The notes: generated from the sequence alone by a model not told the origin. Shown: positions 1 through 9,989, counted from the stretch's first letter. The stretch is DNA of 44,726 bases from JAZSNA01 sp045536135 (GCA_045536135.1 JAZSNA010000012.1:1-44726), one strand, 5' to 3'. A program made the numbers and translations.

Positions 1-205
1 GATACGGAACATTTGAACGGTAGGGAAGTATTTTCGCACCTGCAGGCATAATGTGATCAGTTGTTATATTATCACCGACTTTAAGCATAACTTTTGCTTT
101 TATTTCTGCTTCAAGAGGTTTACCTGTGGGAACTGATTTTATGTTGGGCCCGTATTTTACGGTTATATCTTTCGCATTTGCTGTTGATGCAGGGAGAATG
201 ACCAT
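1..205 (-). pseudogene. Aconitate hydratase, C-terminal (swivel-domain) fragment, runs off the left edge
   Basis: Reading the minus strand from an ATG at 205 gives an open frame to the window edge that includes VGDNITTDHIMPAGAKILPY, a hallmark of the aconitase swivel domain, preceded by a YGPNIKSVP linker. Aconitase isomerises citrate and isocitrate in the TCA cycle. The hundreds of residues of 4Fe-4S catalytic domain that should precede this are absent: the frame meets a TAA at 224-226. The 'DHIMPAG' form resembles the clostridial/mitochondrial-like aconitase branch (from memory), whereas alphaproteobacterial AcnA normally has a 'DHISPAG' form. All four leucine codons are CTN, unlike the TTA-rich neighbours. 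This is either a broken gene or foreign sequence joined at the edge. Confidence 0.75.
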
Positions 206-583
206 ATTGTCATTAATAAGTGGTTAATGTATAGTGCTATGCGTTCGGATATATCTATTGCTAAAATGAATACGATTATGAAAAATAAAGCCTTTGATAT
301 TCGAAATCCGAATAAAGTTCGCTCTTTAATCGGCGGGTTCTGTCATAACTTAAAGGCATTTCATAATCCGGATGGGTCGGGATATCGTTTTTTATCCGAT
401 TTAATTATTAAAATAGACCCTCAAAATCCGAAATTGGCCGAAAACTTACTTCATGCCCTTACCCGTCCGAAACATTTTTTAAATCCAAGAAGAAGCTTAA
501 TCAAAAAAGAATTAAGACGGATTTTAAAAACGAAAGATTTGTCAATTAATTTAACTGAATTAATCGAAAAGGCCTTAAAATGA
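188..583 (+). pseudogene. pepN: Aminopeptidase N (PepN), C-terminal fragment
   Basis: The frame is open from just after a TGA at 185-187. It carries the C-terminal signature of M1-family aminopeptidase N: an INKW segment at about 212-223, then NPNKVRSLIGGF and FHNPDGSGYRFLSD, and a helical tail of the PepN C-terminal domain. PepN is a zinc aminopeptidase of about 870-880 residues that degrades cytoplasmic peptides. Only about 130 residues remain, without the HExxH zinc site. The first ATG in frame is at 227, but homology starts upstream of it, so this is a remnant and not a small gene. It overlaps the next gene by 4 bases. The 5' part of pepN must lie elsewhere, or the join at about 200 is artificial. 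Confidence 0.8.
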
Positions 584-1929
584 TTTTAACCAGTCAAAAT
601 TTAGACCAGACAAGGGAAATTGCTCAAAAACTTTCAAAAATTTTGAAATCAGGCGATATTGTTGCCTTATACGGAACATTGGGTGTTGGAAAAACAGAGT
701 TTTGTCGAGCTTTGATACAATGTTTAACTCAGGCGGATATAGATGTTCCCAGCCCGACTTTTACTTTGATTCAAACTTATGATGCCAAGGATTTCCCGAT
801 TTATCATTTTGATATGTATAGATTAAAAAACCCATCCGAGGTTGATGAGCTTGGTTTTGATGATATTTATGACGGATTAACCTTAATTGAATGGCCTGAA
901 AAAATCGGGAAACGATTACCAAAAAAGGCATTATCAATATCTATTGATATCATTGATGGCATTCGGCAATTTAAGTTATGTGAAGAATTATCATCCAGAT
1001 TATTTTTAAATCAAAACTTTTTGGGCAAGGCAACAATAACTCCTTTGCCGGGAGATGCTTCACACCGTCATTATTTACGGGTTCAGCAAAAAAATAAATC
1101 CTTTATCCTGATGGTTTCTCCTTCCCAAGAAAAACCAAAGGAATTTGTTTTAGTTGATGATATTTTGTTGCGGTACGGTTTGTCCGTTCCTGTTATTTAC
1201 AATGTTGATTTAAAAAATGGCTTGATTTTAATGGAAGATTTTGGTGAAAATAAATATGCAAATTTCATAAATGCCGAACCAATATTTAAAGTACAGCTGT
1301 TTAAAAATGCCATAGATGCTATTATTCAAATTCAAACAATAGATGATTTTAGAAAAATTCCACCTTATGGTATATCGGAAATGATTGAACATCTTAAAGT
1401 TTTTTTAGATTGGTATATGGTGGATATATCTGATCGTGAAAAAGAAGAATTTATTCAAATTTGGCAAGAGTTATTACCACAAGCTTTGGAAATAGAGCAA
1501 GGGATTGCTTTATGGGATTTTCATGTTGATAATTTAATGTATTTAAAAAACAGAGTCGGTTATTCTTCTTGCGGGTTACTTGATTTCCAAGATGCATCTA
1601 TAACCGCCATATCGTATGATTTGGTCAGTTTGTTGGAAGATGTTCGTCAAGATATGGGGGACGATTTACGAAAAGAAATGATTGATTATTATATTGCTCA
1701 AAAAGGGATAACCGATATTAAAGGGTTTATGAAATCTTATCATATCTTATCTGTTCAAAGAAATATGCGAATATTAGGCTTCTTTGCTCGATTATACTTA
1801 CGGGATAACAGAGAAAAATATTTGTCATTTATTCCATATACATGGCAAACAATTTATCGTCATTTGGATATGGAATACTTTAAAAATTTAAACGAATGGT
1901 TGAAAAAACATGATAAGTTCTCTGTCTGA
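580..1929 (+). CDS. tsaE: Bifunctional TsaE ATPase / AmgK-like sugar phosphotransferase
   Basis: A 449-residue fusion. Residues 1-140 are TsaE (YjeE), the ATPase partner of TsaB/TsaD in threonylcarbamoylation of A37 in ANN-decoding tRNAs; the Walker A motif GTLGVGKT is at 32-39, followed by SPTFTL and an IEWPEK motif. From about residue 150 an aminoglycoside-phosphotransferase-like kinase begins, with the catalytic loop DFHVDNL and the metal-binding LLDFQDA. In alphaproteobacteria this second domain resembles AmgK, which phosphorylates MurNAc/GlcNAc during cell-wall recycling. I know this fusion from other alphaproteobacteria. The start overlaps the pepN remnant by 4 bases, and addB begins inside its 3' end. 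The usual next gene, a MurU-like nucleotidyltransferase, is missing. Confidence 0.9.
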   Translation: MILTSQNLDQTREIAQKLSKILKSGDIVALYGTLGVGKTEFCRALIQCLTQADIDVPSPTFTLIQTYDAKDFPIYHFDMYRLKNPSEVDELGFDDIYDGLTLIEWPEKIGKRLPKKALSISIDIIDGIRQFKLCEELSSRLFLNQNFLGKATITPLPGDASHRHYLRVQQKNKSFILMVSPSQEKPKEFVLVDDILLRYGLSVPVIYNVDLKNGLILMEDFGENKYANFINAEPIFKVQLFKNAIDAIIQIQTIDDFRKIPPYGISEMIEHLKVFLDWYMVDISDREKEEFIQIWQELLPQALEIEQGIALWDFHVDNLMYLKNRVGYSSCGLLDFQDASITAISYDLVSLLEDVRQDMGDDLRKEMIDYYIAQKGITDIKGFMKSYHILSVQRNMRILGFFARLYLRDNREKYLSFIPYTWQTIYRHLDMEYFKNLNEWLKKHDKFSV

Positions 1930-4621
1930 TACAATTGATTTCTTGGTAGAAAAAATATATAATCAATACAAAGATAATCCGGAAAAATTATCAGATATTG
2001 AAATTTATACGCCGACATTACGTTCGGCTGCTACAATTAAGGAAAGCTTTTTAAAACTTTCTGCCAGTAAAGCAATTTTATTACCTAAAATTATTTCCTT
2101 TTCGGAATTGACGGATTACACGCTTCCATCGGCAATATCAAAATTTGAACGTGATTTTATTTTGACTGAACTGGTTCAAAAAAAAGATGATATTCCGGCA
2201 AATAAAGCTTATGCGTTAGCACAGAGTTTGGGGGAATTATTAGATGAGTTTTATTATCATCAAATACCTTTGACGGATTTAGATAAAATTGTTCCTGATG
2301 AATTTGCACAACATTGGCAAAAAAGTCTAGAATTTCTGGAAATTATAACGACTTATTGGCCTCAGATTTGTCATGAGGCCGGTGTTATTGATATTGCGGA
2401 TTATCAAAGTCGGGTTTTAAGAGGATTGATACAAAAATGGACGGATAATCCGCCAACTCATCCGATATATGCCGTCGGTTTTACGGGTGGATTTAAAGCT
2501 TTAAATGATTTTTTAAAAACAATATCCGTCATGAAAAACGGACATTTAATCTTATCCAATGTTATTCCGACCAATCTGGATGATATTAACGAACTTCATC
2601 CCTATTTTAATGTTAATAAACTTTGTAATATTAACGAAATTCACCCTCTTTCGTCTGCTCATACGGAAAGATTGAAATTTTTATTAACCGCCCTTTTGCC
2701 GGCAACAAATACTTCTCAATGGATGACCGAATCTTTCTCAACAGATGTTTTAAAGTATACTGAAATGATTGAATGTGAAGACCAAAATACCGAAAGTTTT
2801 ATTATCGCTTGCCGTTTAAGGGAAGTTTTGGAAGATGAAAATAAAACCGCCTCATTGGTCACAACGGACAGAAATTTAGCTCGTCGCGTCATCAATCAAA
2901 TGAGACGTTGGAATATTGAATTAAATGATTCCGCCGGAACACCGTTAATTAAATCCGAAGCCGGTATATTTTTAAATTTATTGGGTAAATATGCTTTATC
3001 CGGTCAGTCTTTTGATTTTTTAGCATTATTAAAAAATCCGCTTTTTACCGATCATAAATCTTTTGATGAAATCAGACCTTTGGTTAACAAGGCTGAAAAA
3101 GAGGCTCGTCAAAACCGAAAAAAGATTGATTTTAAATTGGATACGGATTTAAATCCTTTGAGAAAATTATTTTCTTCGCCTGAAAAATTTCAATTTTCCG
3201 TATTTTTAAATAAACATATTGAAACAGCCATAAATTTGGCAACTTCATCAGATAAAGATGGAAAACAGCGACTTTTTGGTAATCAAATCGGGCAACAATT
3301 ATGGGATGTTATCGACGAAGTTCGAAAATACTGTGATAAGATACCTCCTTTAACCGGTGAAGATTATTTACTTTTTTTGCAAAAGGTATTAAATCAAAAT
3401 TCGTTTCGGGTTTCTTATAAAACATTTAATCGAATTCGGATTTTGGGACCGATTGAATCACGACTTTATCGTTCAGATTTGATGATTATTGCCTCTTGTG
3501 TTGAAGGAAACTTCCCTCAAAATATAGAGGCCGGTTTTTGGCTTTCCAGACCGATGCGAAAAGATTTGGGATTACCTTTACCGGAAGAAAAAATCGGTAT
3601 TTTAGCCAATGATTTTATTCATTTAATGATGGCAAACGAGGTTATTATAACTTGGAGTAATAAAATTGATAACAGTCCAACGATTTTATCTCGCTGGATA
3701 CAAAAAATAATGGCCTTAGCGGAAGTTCAAAATATACCGATTAAAAAGACAAATGATGAGCTTTATTTTCAATTTTTTAAAATGGATACGTTATCCCCCT
3801 CTTCCCGTCCGATTGCCTATGTTAAAGGAGTTGATACTCCGAAACAATATTCGATTTCGGATATAAAATTATTATCAACAGACCCGTATGGTTTTTACGC
3901 AAAAAAGATTTTAAGGTTAGAGAAAATACCGCCGATGGATGAGGATATTGGGGCAAAAGAGTTTGGAAATGCAATTCATAACACATTAAAAAAATATTTT
4001 GAAACATATAGTTATGATAATAATGTTGATGTGATAGTTGAACTTGGAAAAAATGAATTATTAAAGCAAGGTTTTAATGAAAATAACATCTTTTTTTGGG
4101 AAGAAAAACTTAAAAAAATAGCAGAATTTGTTATCAAAACTCAATCCCAAATTCAAACCAAACCAATCTTTTTAGAAGCCAGTGAGACTATGCCAATCCA
4201 ACTTGAAAATGAACAGATTTTTATTTTGGGACGTTCCGATCGGATTGATTGTTTGGGTAAAGATATTACAATTATTGATTATAAGACAGGAAATGCTCCA
4301 ACAAAATCATCTGTTAATAATCTGATTGAAAATCAATTAAGTATTGAGGGGCTAATTTGGCTTCATAACCATCCGGATACACAAATAAAGGATCTTCAAT
4401 ATTGGCAATTAAAAGGTGGAAATGATAATAATAAAGTTATATCGGTTATATCTGACGAATTATTGAATAAAGCATCAGACTTTCTTTATTATATTCTATC
4501 TTACTTTAATCAGGAACTTAATTGTTTCCCAGCATGGCCTGACAGTAAAAAGATAAAAAACGCATATACGGATTATAAGTTATTGGAACGAATTTCGGAA
4601 TGGAGTGATTGCGATGAGTAA
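1910..4621 (+). CDS. addB: AddB subunit of the AddAB helicase-nuclease
   Basis: Alphaproteobacterial-type AddB, which with AddA resects double-strand breaks to load RecA. The C-terminal third holds a PD-(D/E)XK nuclease: a GNAIHNTLKKY helix, a GRSDRID motif and IIDYKTGNAP with the catalytic D-x-K. At 903 residues it is somewhat shorter than typical AddB. The N-terminus shows no clear Walker A, as I expect for this branch, where AddB is an inactivated helicase scaffold. Its start lies 20 bases inside the upstream gene and its stop overlaps addA, so the two subunits are probably translationally coupled. No Cys-rich iron-sulfur cluster like that of Firmicutes AddB is evident. Confidence 0.9.
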   Translation: MISSLSDTIDFLVEKIYNQYKDNPEKLSDIEIYTPTLRSAATIKESFLKLSASKAILLPKIISFSELTDYTLPSAISKFERDFILTELVQKKDDIPANKAYALAQSLGELLDEFYYHQIPLTDLDKIVPDEFAQHWQKSLEFLEIITTYWPQICHEAGVIDIADYQSRVLRGLIQKWTDNPPTHPIYAVGFTGGFKALNDFLKTISVMKNGHLILSNVIPTNLDDINELHPYFNVNKLCNINEIHPLSSAHTERLKFLLTALLPATNTSQWMTESFSTDVLKYTEMIECEDQNTESFIIACRLREVLEDENKTASLVTTDRNLARRVINQMRRWNIELNDSAGTPLIKSEAGIFLNLLGKYALSGQSFDFLALLKNPLFTDHKSFDEIRPLVNKAEKEARQNRKKIDFKLDTDLNPLRKLFSSPEKFQFSVFLNKHIETAINLATSSDKDGKQRLFGNQIGQQLWDVIDEVRKYCDKIPPLTGEDYLLFLQKVLNQNSFRVSYKTFNRIRILGPIESRLYRSDLMIIASCVEGNFPQNIEAGFWLSRPMRKDLGLPLPEEKIGILANDFIHLMMANEVIITWSNKIDNSPTILSRWIQKIMALAEVQNIPIKKTNDELYFQFFKMDTLSPSSRPIAYVKGVDTPKQYSISDIKLLSTDPYGFYAKKILRLEKIPPMDEDIGAKEFGNAIHNTLKKYFETYSYDNNVDVIVELGKNELLKQGFNENNIFFWEEKLKKIAEFVIKTQSQIQTKPIFLEASETMPIQLENEQIFILGRSDRIDCLGKDITIIDYKTGNAPTKSSVNNLIENQLSIEGLIWLHNHPDTQIKDLQYWQLKGGNDNNKVISVISDELLNKASDFLYYILSYFNQELNCFPAWPDSKKIKNAYTDYKLLERISEWSDCDE

Positions 4622-7600
4622 TATAATTGGTCAAATTGCAACTGAAAAACAGGCAATAGCTTCTGATCCATTGATTAATGCATGGGTTAACGCTTCTGCC
4701 GGCAGCGGAAAAACAAAAGTTTTAACAGACCGAATATTAAATTTACTTTTATCTGGTGCTAAACCGGAACAAATCCTTTGTATTACATATACCAATGTCG
4801 GTGCCGCCGAAATGAAAACAAAGCTTCAAAACAAGCTTAAAGAGTGGACGATTTTAGATAATGATTCTCTATTTAAAAAACTTAAATCAATAAGACCCAA
4901 TGCGACAAAAGAAGATATTATAAAATCCAGAACTTTATTTGCTTCTGTCTTGGATACAATTGGTGGGTTAAAGATTATGACAATTCATGGGTTTTGCCAA
5001 AGTGTTTTGAAAAAATTCCCATTGGAAGCAGATGTGTCGCCGGCTTTTGAGGTTATTGATGAGGTCATCAGTTCGGATATTTTAAAAAAGATTCAATATG
5101 ATTTATTTTATGATAAGTCCTTTTTGGAAAAACTTTCTAAAAATTCTATATCTCCAACAGATTTTGAAAAAATTTTAAAAGAAATCATCGAAAATCGAGA
5201 TCATTTAAATAAGCTTGTTCATCAATATTCATCTTTGAATGAAGCTATATCCGATATTTATCATTTATTTGATTTTTCCGAAGATGATAATGAAGAAAGT
5301 ATTATTAAAAAATATTATGACAGAGAATATAATAATTTTTGGCTGGAACTGGAAGAACTTGAAAGAAAATCAAGACGAACAACTAAGCCTGAGAAGGAAA
5401 GAAAAAAATATCTTCAAGGTATTCAAAAACGAATTTTCGAATATCAATCAGCTCAAATATCGGCTACATTACTTGATATATCTATTAAAATTTTATCTCA
5501 ATATAATGCAGTTAAAAAAGAACAAAATTATTTGGATTATGATGATTTGATTTCTTATACAAACGAATTATTATCAAGCAAAGATATGACCGATTGGGTT
5601 CTTTATAAGTTGGATTACGGCATCAGTCATATTTTACTTGATGAAGCACAAGATACAAGTCCGAAACAATGGGAAATTATAAAAAAAATAGCTGACAACT
5701 TTTTTTGCGGTGAAAATACATTAATGAAAACATTGTTTGTTGTCGGTGATAAAAAACAGTCAATTTTCAGTTTTCAAGGCGCAGATATTCAGTACTTTGA
5801 AAAAATGGAGGCGTATTTTAAGGAAAAAATAACTTCTTCTCAAAATACTTTTAAATCAATTCCTTTTAACATATCTTTCCGATCAAATAAACTTGTTTTA
5901 GGGCTGGTTAATAATGTTTTGAAAGACCCTGATTTAAAGGGTGCGGTTGTATCCGAAGATTATCAGGAAGTTATTCACACACCCTTTCGAGATACGGAAG
6001 CCGGATATATCGAGATACATCCCTTAATTGATTATGTCAGACCGGATCAAAAAGAGGTTTGGCGACATGATTATGTTGATGATATTAAACAGATGGCTTT
6101 GAGTCAGCTTGTTGTTAAGGTTGTTGATCGGGTGGAAGAAATTTTAAATAGTCAACAGATTTTACCGTCAACCAATCAACCTGTTCAGCCTCGGGATATT
6201 TTGATACTACTTCAAAAAAGAAATTATTTAATGAATGCTTTGATTCGAGAACTTCAAGCTCGTTCAATCCCAACCGGCGGAACTGATAAAATCAGCTTAA
6301 AAGATCATATTGCCATTCAAGATTTGATGGCTTTGATCCGTTTTTTAAATTTACCCGAAGATGATTTATCCTTGGCAGAAGTATTAAAGGGACCTTTATT
6401 TAATGTATCGGAAGAAGAATTTTTCGAACTCTGTCATCAACGCCCTTCTACCTTGTTTCATCGGATTTCAGAAAAACGGCCCGATATATATGAATTATTA
6501 AAGGATTACATGAATCTGGCAAATTCAACCAGTGTTTTTGATTTATTCCAATATATTTTAAACAACAATGCTCGACAAAAGTTTATTCAACACTTTGGTG
6601 GAGAAATTGAAGAAGTCTTGGATATCTTTTTAAATATGATTTTGAAGTTCGAACAAACAAATCCGATTTCTCTTTCGGGATTTATTCATTGGTTTAATAA
6701 TATTCCGTCTGAAATTAAACGAGATATGAATAAATCAAATTTAAATGCGGTTCGGATTATGACAATTCATGGGGCAAAAGGACTAGAAGCACCGATTGTT
6801 ATTTTGCCGGATACACGATCATCTATCGGGAAAATGGATACTTTTTTATGGCGTGATAATTTACCTATTTATTTGTCTTCCGCTGAAAAACGGCATGATG
6901 TACAAAAGGAGCTTATTAAAAAATATCAAGAAAAACAAATACAAGAACACAAGAGATTGCTTTATGTTGCTTTAACCCGTCCAAAAGATATATTAATTAT
7001 TTTCGGTGCAGATAAAAATACGGTAAGTAATTATAATTGGTATGATATTATTAAAAAATCAGATCCGAAAATCAAAGATTGCATTCAAAATAATATCCTT
7101 TATCAAAATATATTAACACCGATTGAATACGGGAAAAAAGCAGAGAAAAAAGAATTGAAAAATCCTTTACCACAATGGATGTATAAAGCAGCAAATCAAA
7201 CACAAAAAGAACAAATCTTTTCCCCGTCCAATATGGAAGATGACGAACATCAAGATACTTTTGAAACGATGGCTTTAAAACGTGGAACATTTATCCATCA
7301 ATTATTAGAAAATTTACCGTCAATACCTCAAAAGGATTGGGAAATTTATATTCAAAAAACAAAACCGGATGAAATTGAAGTTCCAACTAATTTGCTTTCG
7401 ATTTTAAAGGATGATAAATTTTCCTTTTTGTTTGGTCCGAATTCCAAGGCAGAAGCTCTTATTATGGGGGAACTGGATAATCAAAAGATATCCGGAAAAA
7501 TTGATCGATTGGTTTTTATGGAAGATGAAATTTGGATTGTTGATTATAAAAGCAACCAACTTGTTCCTTCATCAGAAGACGAAATACCGAATGTCTATAA

Positions 7601-7709
7601 AACTCAATTATCCGTATATCAAAAATTATTATATCAAATTTATCCGAACAAAAAGATACGAAAATTTTTATTATGGACACAAAATTTAACCTTAATGGAG
7701 CTTTTATGA
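4614..7709 (+). CDS. addA: AddA subunit of the AddAB helicase-nuclease
   Basis: A UvrD-family (SF1A) helicase fused to a RecB-type nuclease, about 1031 residues. Walker A ASAGSGKT is at 27-34, Walker B DEAQDTS in the middle, then VVGDKKQSIFSFQGAD, IMTIHGAKGLEAPIV and LLYVALTRPKD, all standard UvrD motifs. The C-terminus has the nuclease motif GKIDRL then VDYKSNQ. The GTG at 4605 is also in frame, but the ATG at 4614 overlaps the addB stop by 8 bases and gives the expected N-terminus. AddA supplies the ATP-driven 3'-5' translocation. The 3' end overlaps comF as ATGA. Confidence 0.93.
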   Translation: MSNIIGQIATEKQAIASDPLINAWVNASAGSGKTKVLTDRILNLLLSGAKPEQILCITYTNVGAAEMKTKLQNKLKEWTILDNDSLFKKLKSIRPNATKEDIIKSRTLFASVLDTIGGLKIMTIHGFCQSVLKKFPLEADVSPAFEVIDEVISSDILKKIQYDLFYDKSFLEKLSKNSISPTDFEKILKEIIENRDHLNKLVHQYSSLNEAISDIYHLFDFSEDDNEESIIKKYYDREYNNFWLELEELERKSRRTTKPEKERKKYLQGIQKRIFEYQSAQISATLLDISIKILSQYNAVKKEQNYLDYDDLISYTNELLSSKDMTDWVLYKLDYGISHILLDEAQDTSPKQWEIIKKIADNFFCGENTLMKTLFVVGDKKQSIFSFQGADIQYFEKMEAYFKEKITSSQNTFKSIPFNISFRSNKLVLGLVNNVLKDPDLKGAVVSEDYQEVIHTPFRDTEAGYIEIHPLIDYVRPDQKEVWRHDYVDDIKQMALSQLVVKVVDRVEEILNSQQILPSTNQPVQPRDILILLQKRNYLMNALIRELQARSIPTGGTDKISLKDHIAIQDLMALIRFLNLPEDDLSLAEVLKGPLFNVSEEEFFELCHQRPSTLFHRISEKRPDIYELLKDYMNLANSTSVFDLFQYILNNNARQKFIQHFGGEIEEVLDIFLNMILKFEQTNPISLSGFIHWFNNIPSEIKRDMNKSNLNAVRIMTIHGAKGLEAPIVILPDTRSSIGKMDTFLWRDNLPIYLSSAEKRHDVQKELIKKYQEKQIQEHKRLLYVALTRPKDILIIFGADKNTVSNYNWYDIIKKSDPKIKDCIQNNILYQNILTPIEYGKKAEKKELKNPLPQWMYKAANQTQKEQIFSPSNMEDDEHQDTFETMALKRGTFIHQLLENLPSIPQKDWEIYIQKTKPDEIEVPTNLLSILKDDKFSFLFGPNSKAEALIMGELDNQKISGKIDRLVFMEDEIWIVDYKSNQLVPSSEDEIPNVYKTQLSVYQKLLYQIYPNKKIRKFLLWTQNLTLMELL

Positions 7710-8407
7710 TTAAAAAATTACTTTCTTTAATCATGCCTAATCATTGCATTTGTTGCTCGACAATTATTAATGAAAATAATGTTTTGTGTAAAGATTGTTA
7801 TCAAGATTTATTTTTTATAACAAATCCTTGTCAAGTTTGCGGACACCCTTTTGTATTGGAAGAAGACTATGGATTGATTTGTCCGATGTGTTTATCTGAT
7901 CCGCCAGTATTCCATTCGGCAAGAAGTGTTTTTGTTTATGATGAGACTTCCAGAAAAATTATATTACCCTTTAAACATGCAGATCGGACAGATTTAGCTG
8001 GCAAAATTGCCGAGTTAATGATTATTGCCGGTCAAAAATTAATTGATGATTGTGATATTATTATCCCTGTTCCGCTTCATCCCAAAAGATTATTTAAACG
8101 GAAATATAATCAAGCCGCTTTATTGGCTAAATATATTTCAAATAAAAGTCATAAGGTTTATATGCCGACAAATTTAATTAGAATAAAAAATACCGAAACT
8201 TTAGGGCATTTAAATAAATCTCAAAGACAAAATTCCGTTAAGAATGCTTTTAAATTAAATTATCCGGATAAAATTAAAGGAAAGAAAATTCTGATTATTG
8301 ATGATGTTTTGACGACATCATCAACGGTTTCGGAATGTGCAAAAGTTTTATATAAAAATAACGCTCGGCAAGTTGATGTTTTAACATTTGCACGGGTGTC
8401 ATTTTAA
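7706..8407 (+). CDS. comF: ComF family phosphoribosyltransferase-like protein
   Basis: A 233-residue ComF/GntX-type protein. The N-terminus has paired cysteines for zinc (HCICC near residues 13-17, then CKDC, CQVCG and CPMC). The C-terminal half has a type I phosphoribosyltransferase fold with the PRPP-binding motif ILIIDDVLTTSSTVSE. ComF proteins take part in DNA uptake in naturally competent species, but in many alphaproteobacteria the role is unproven. I chose the ATG at 7706, which overlaps the addA stop as ATGA; the upstream ATG at 7673 lies deep in addA and gives an N-terminus unlike the family. The gene ends exactly where the convergent cimA gene ends, with no base between the two stop codons. 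Confidence 0.88.
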   Translation: MIKKLLSLIMPNHCICCSTIINENNVLCKDCYQDLFFITNPCQVCGHPFVLEEDYGLICPMCLSDPPVFHSARSVFVYDETSRKIILPFKHADRTDLAGKIAELMIIAGQKLIDDCDIIIPVPLHPKRLFKRKYNQAALLAKYISNKSHKVYMPTNLIRIKNTETLGHLNKSQRQNSVKNAFKLNYPDKIKGKKILIIDDVLTTSSTVSECAKVLYKNNARQVDVLTFARVSF

Positions 8408-9979
8408 TTATTTCATCAAACAATAAATTACACCGTCATATACAGCTTGAAATGAGGCATGAATAATATCGGTTGAAATACCGACTGTTGACCAACGATT
8501 TCCTTTGTCGTCGCCAAAATCAATAATAACACGGGTTGTTGCGTCCGTTCCTAATTTAGTTTCCAATATTCGAACACGGTAATCCAATAATTTAAAATTA
8601 TTTAATTTAGGATAAATCGGTAATAAAACTTTTAATAAAGAATTCGCCAAGGCATCAACCGGACCATTACCGTCCGATGCCTCGATATATTCCCGTCCAT
8701 CGACGACTACACGTATTGTGGCATCACTAACCATTGTTAAATTGCCTTTTTTATTATATCGTCGTTCGTCAATAACACGGAACGATTCCAGTTTAAAGTA
8801 TTCTGGTAAACCCAAGATATAATCACGAACCAAAACTTCAAAACTGGCTTGTGCCGTATCGTACGAATATCCCAGATATTCTTTTTCTTTTAAAATTTTC
8901 AACAACTTTTTAACCCGATCATCGTTCGGATCAATATCGATGCCAATATTTTTTAATAAGTATATAATATTACTTTTACCGGATTGAGAAGATATTAATA
9001 TCTTACGCCTGTTTCCGATATCCTCGGGATTAACATGCTCATATAATGACGGATTTTTTAAAATGGCAGACGCATGTAATCCCCCTTTATGCGCAAAAGC
9101 GGATAAACCAACAAATGGTTGGTGTAATCTGGGGGTACGATTTTGCATTTCATAAAGATAACGTGATACAGAAGTTAAGTTCTTTAAATTTTCAGCCTTT
9201 ATGGCTGTTCGATATCCCATTTTTAAAATTAAGTTTGGAATAATTGTTATTAAGTCCGCATTTCCACATCGTTCCCCAATACCGTTAATTGTCCCTTGGA
9301 CATGTTGAACACCGGCCTGAACAGCCATTAAGGTATTCGCAACAGCATTTCCCGTATCATTATGACAATGTATGCCCAAGTTCTCACCCGGAACATATTT
9401 TATAACTTCCGATATAATTTGTTCGATTTCAAATGGAAGTGTTCCCCCGTTTGTATCGCACAATATAATCCATCTGGCACCGGCATCATAGGCATGACGA
9501 ATACAACTTAATGCATATTGCGGATTGTGTTTATATCCATCAAAAAAATGTTCAGCATCAAAAAAACATTCTTTTCCTGTTTTTATAATAGATTCAATAC
9601 TTTGTTTGATAATGTTTAAGTTTTCGTTTAAGCTGATTCCCAAAGCTTCTTTAACATGAATATCCCAAGTTTTTCCAACTATTGTTAATATCGAAACAGG
9701 CGTTTTTAATAATTCATTAAACGCTTTGTCATCATGCACTTTTCGTTTTGTCATTCCGAAAGAAGATACTTTTGAAAAATCAAATATTGGTAAATTTTGA
9801 AAAATTTCCGTATCGGTTAAATTAGCCCCATTCCATCCGGCCTCGATATAGTCAACTTTTAAATTATTTAATCGAGTAGCGATATTGATTTTATCTTGCA
9901 TCGAAAAATCAATTCCACGGGTTTGGGCGCCATCCCGTAATGTTGTATCATAAATATAGATATAAGGTTTCATAACCAT
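8408..9979 (-). CDS. cimA: (R)-citramalate synthase
   Basis: A 523-residue member of the DRE-TIM metallolyase family. The N-terminus has YDTTLRDGAQTRGIDFSM, the barrel contains LGIHCHNDTGNAVAN and INGIGERCGNADL, and the C-terminal third is a LeuA-type regulatory domain. Length and the DGAQ/GIDFS variant fit citramalate synthase better than 2-isopropylmalate synthase. It would condense acetyl-CoA and pyruvate to citramalate, feeding isoleucine synthesis without threonine deaminase; feedback inhibition by isoleucine is usual for the family. GAGG lies about 8 bases before the ATG at 9979. It is last in the rodZ-prfA-prmC-cimA run, 10 bases after prmC, an unusual place for this gene. Confidence 0.85.
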   Translation of the reverse strand: MVMKPYIYIYDTTLRDGAQTRGIDFSMQDKINIATRLNNLKVDYIEAGWNGANLTDTEIFQNLPIFDFSKVSSFGMTKRKVHDDKAFNELLKTPVSILTIVGKTWDIHVKEALGISLNENLNIIKQSIESIIKTGKECFFDAEHFFDGYKHNPQYALSCIRHAYDAGARWIILCDTNGGTLPFEIEQIISEVIKYVPGENLGIHCHNDTGNAVANTLMAVQAGVQHVQGTINGIGERCGNADLITIIPNLILKMGYRTAIKAENLKNLTSVSRYLYEMQNRTPRLHQPFVGLSAFAHKGGLHASAILKNPSLYEHVNPEDIGNRRKILISSQSGKSNIIYLLKNIGIDIDPNDDRVKKLLKILKEKEYLGYSYDTAQASFEVLVRDYILGLPEYFKLESFRVIDERRYNKKGNLTMVSDATIRVVVDGREYIEASDGNGPVDALANSLLKVLLPIYPKLNNFKLLDYRVRILETKLGTDATTRVIIDFGDDKGNRWSTVGISTDIIHASFQAVYDGVIYCLMK

Positions 9980-9989
9980 TTGACTTACC

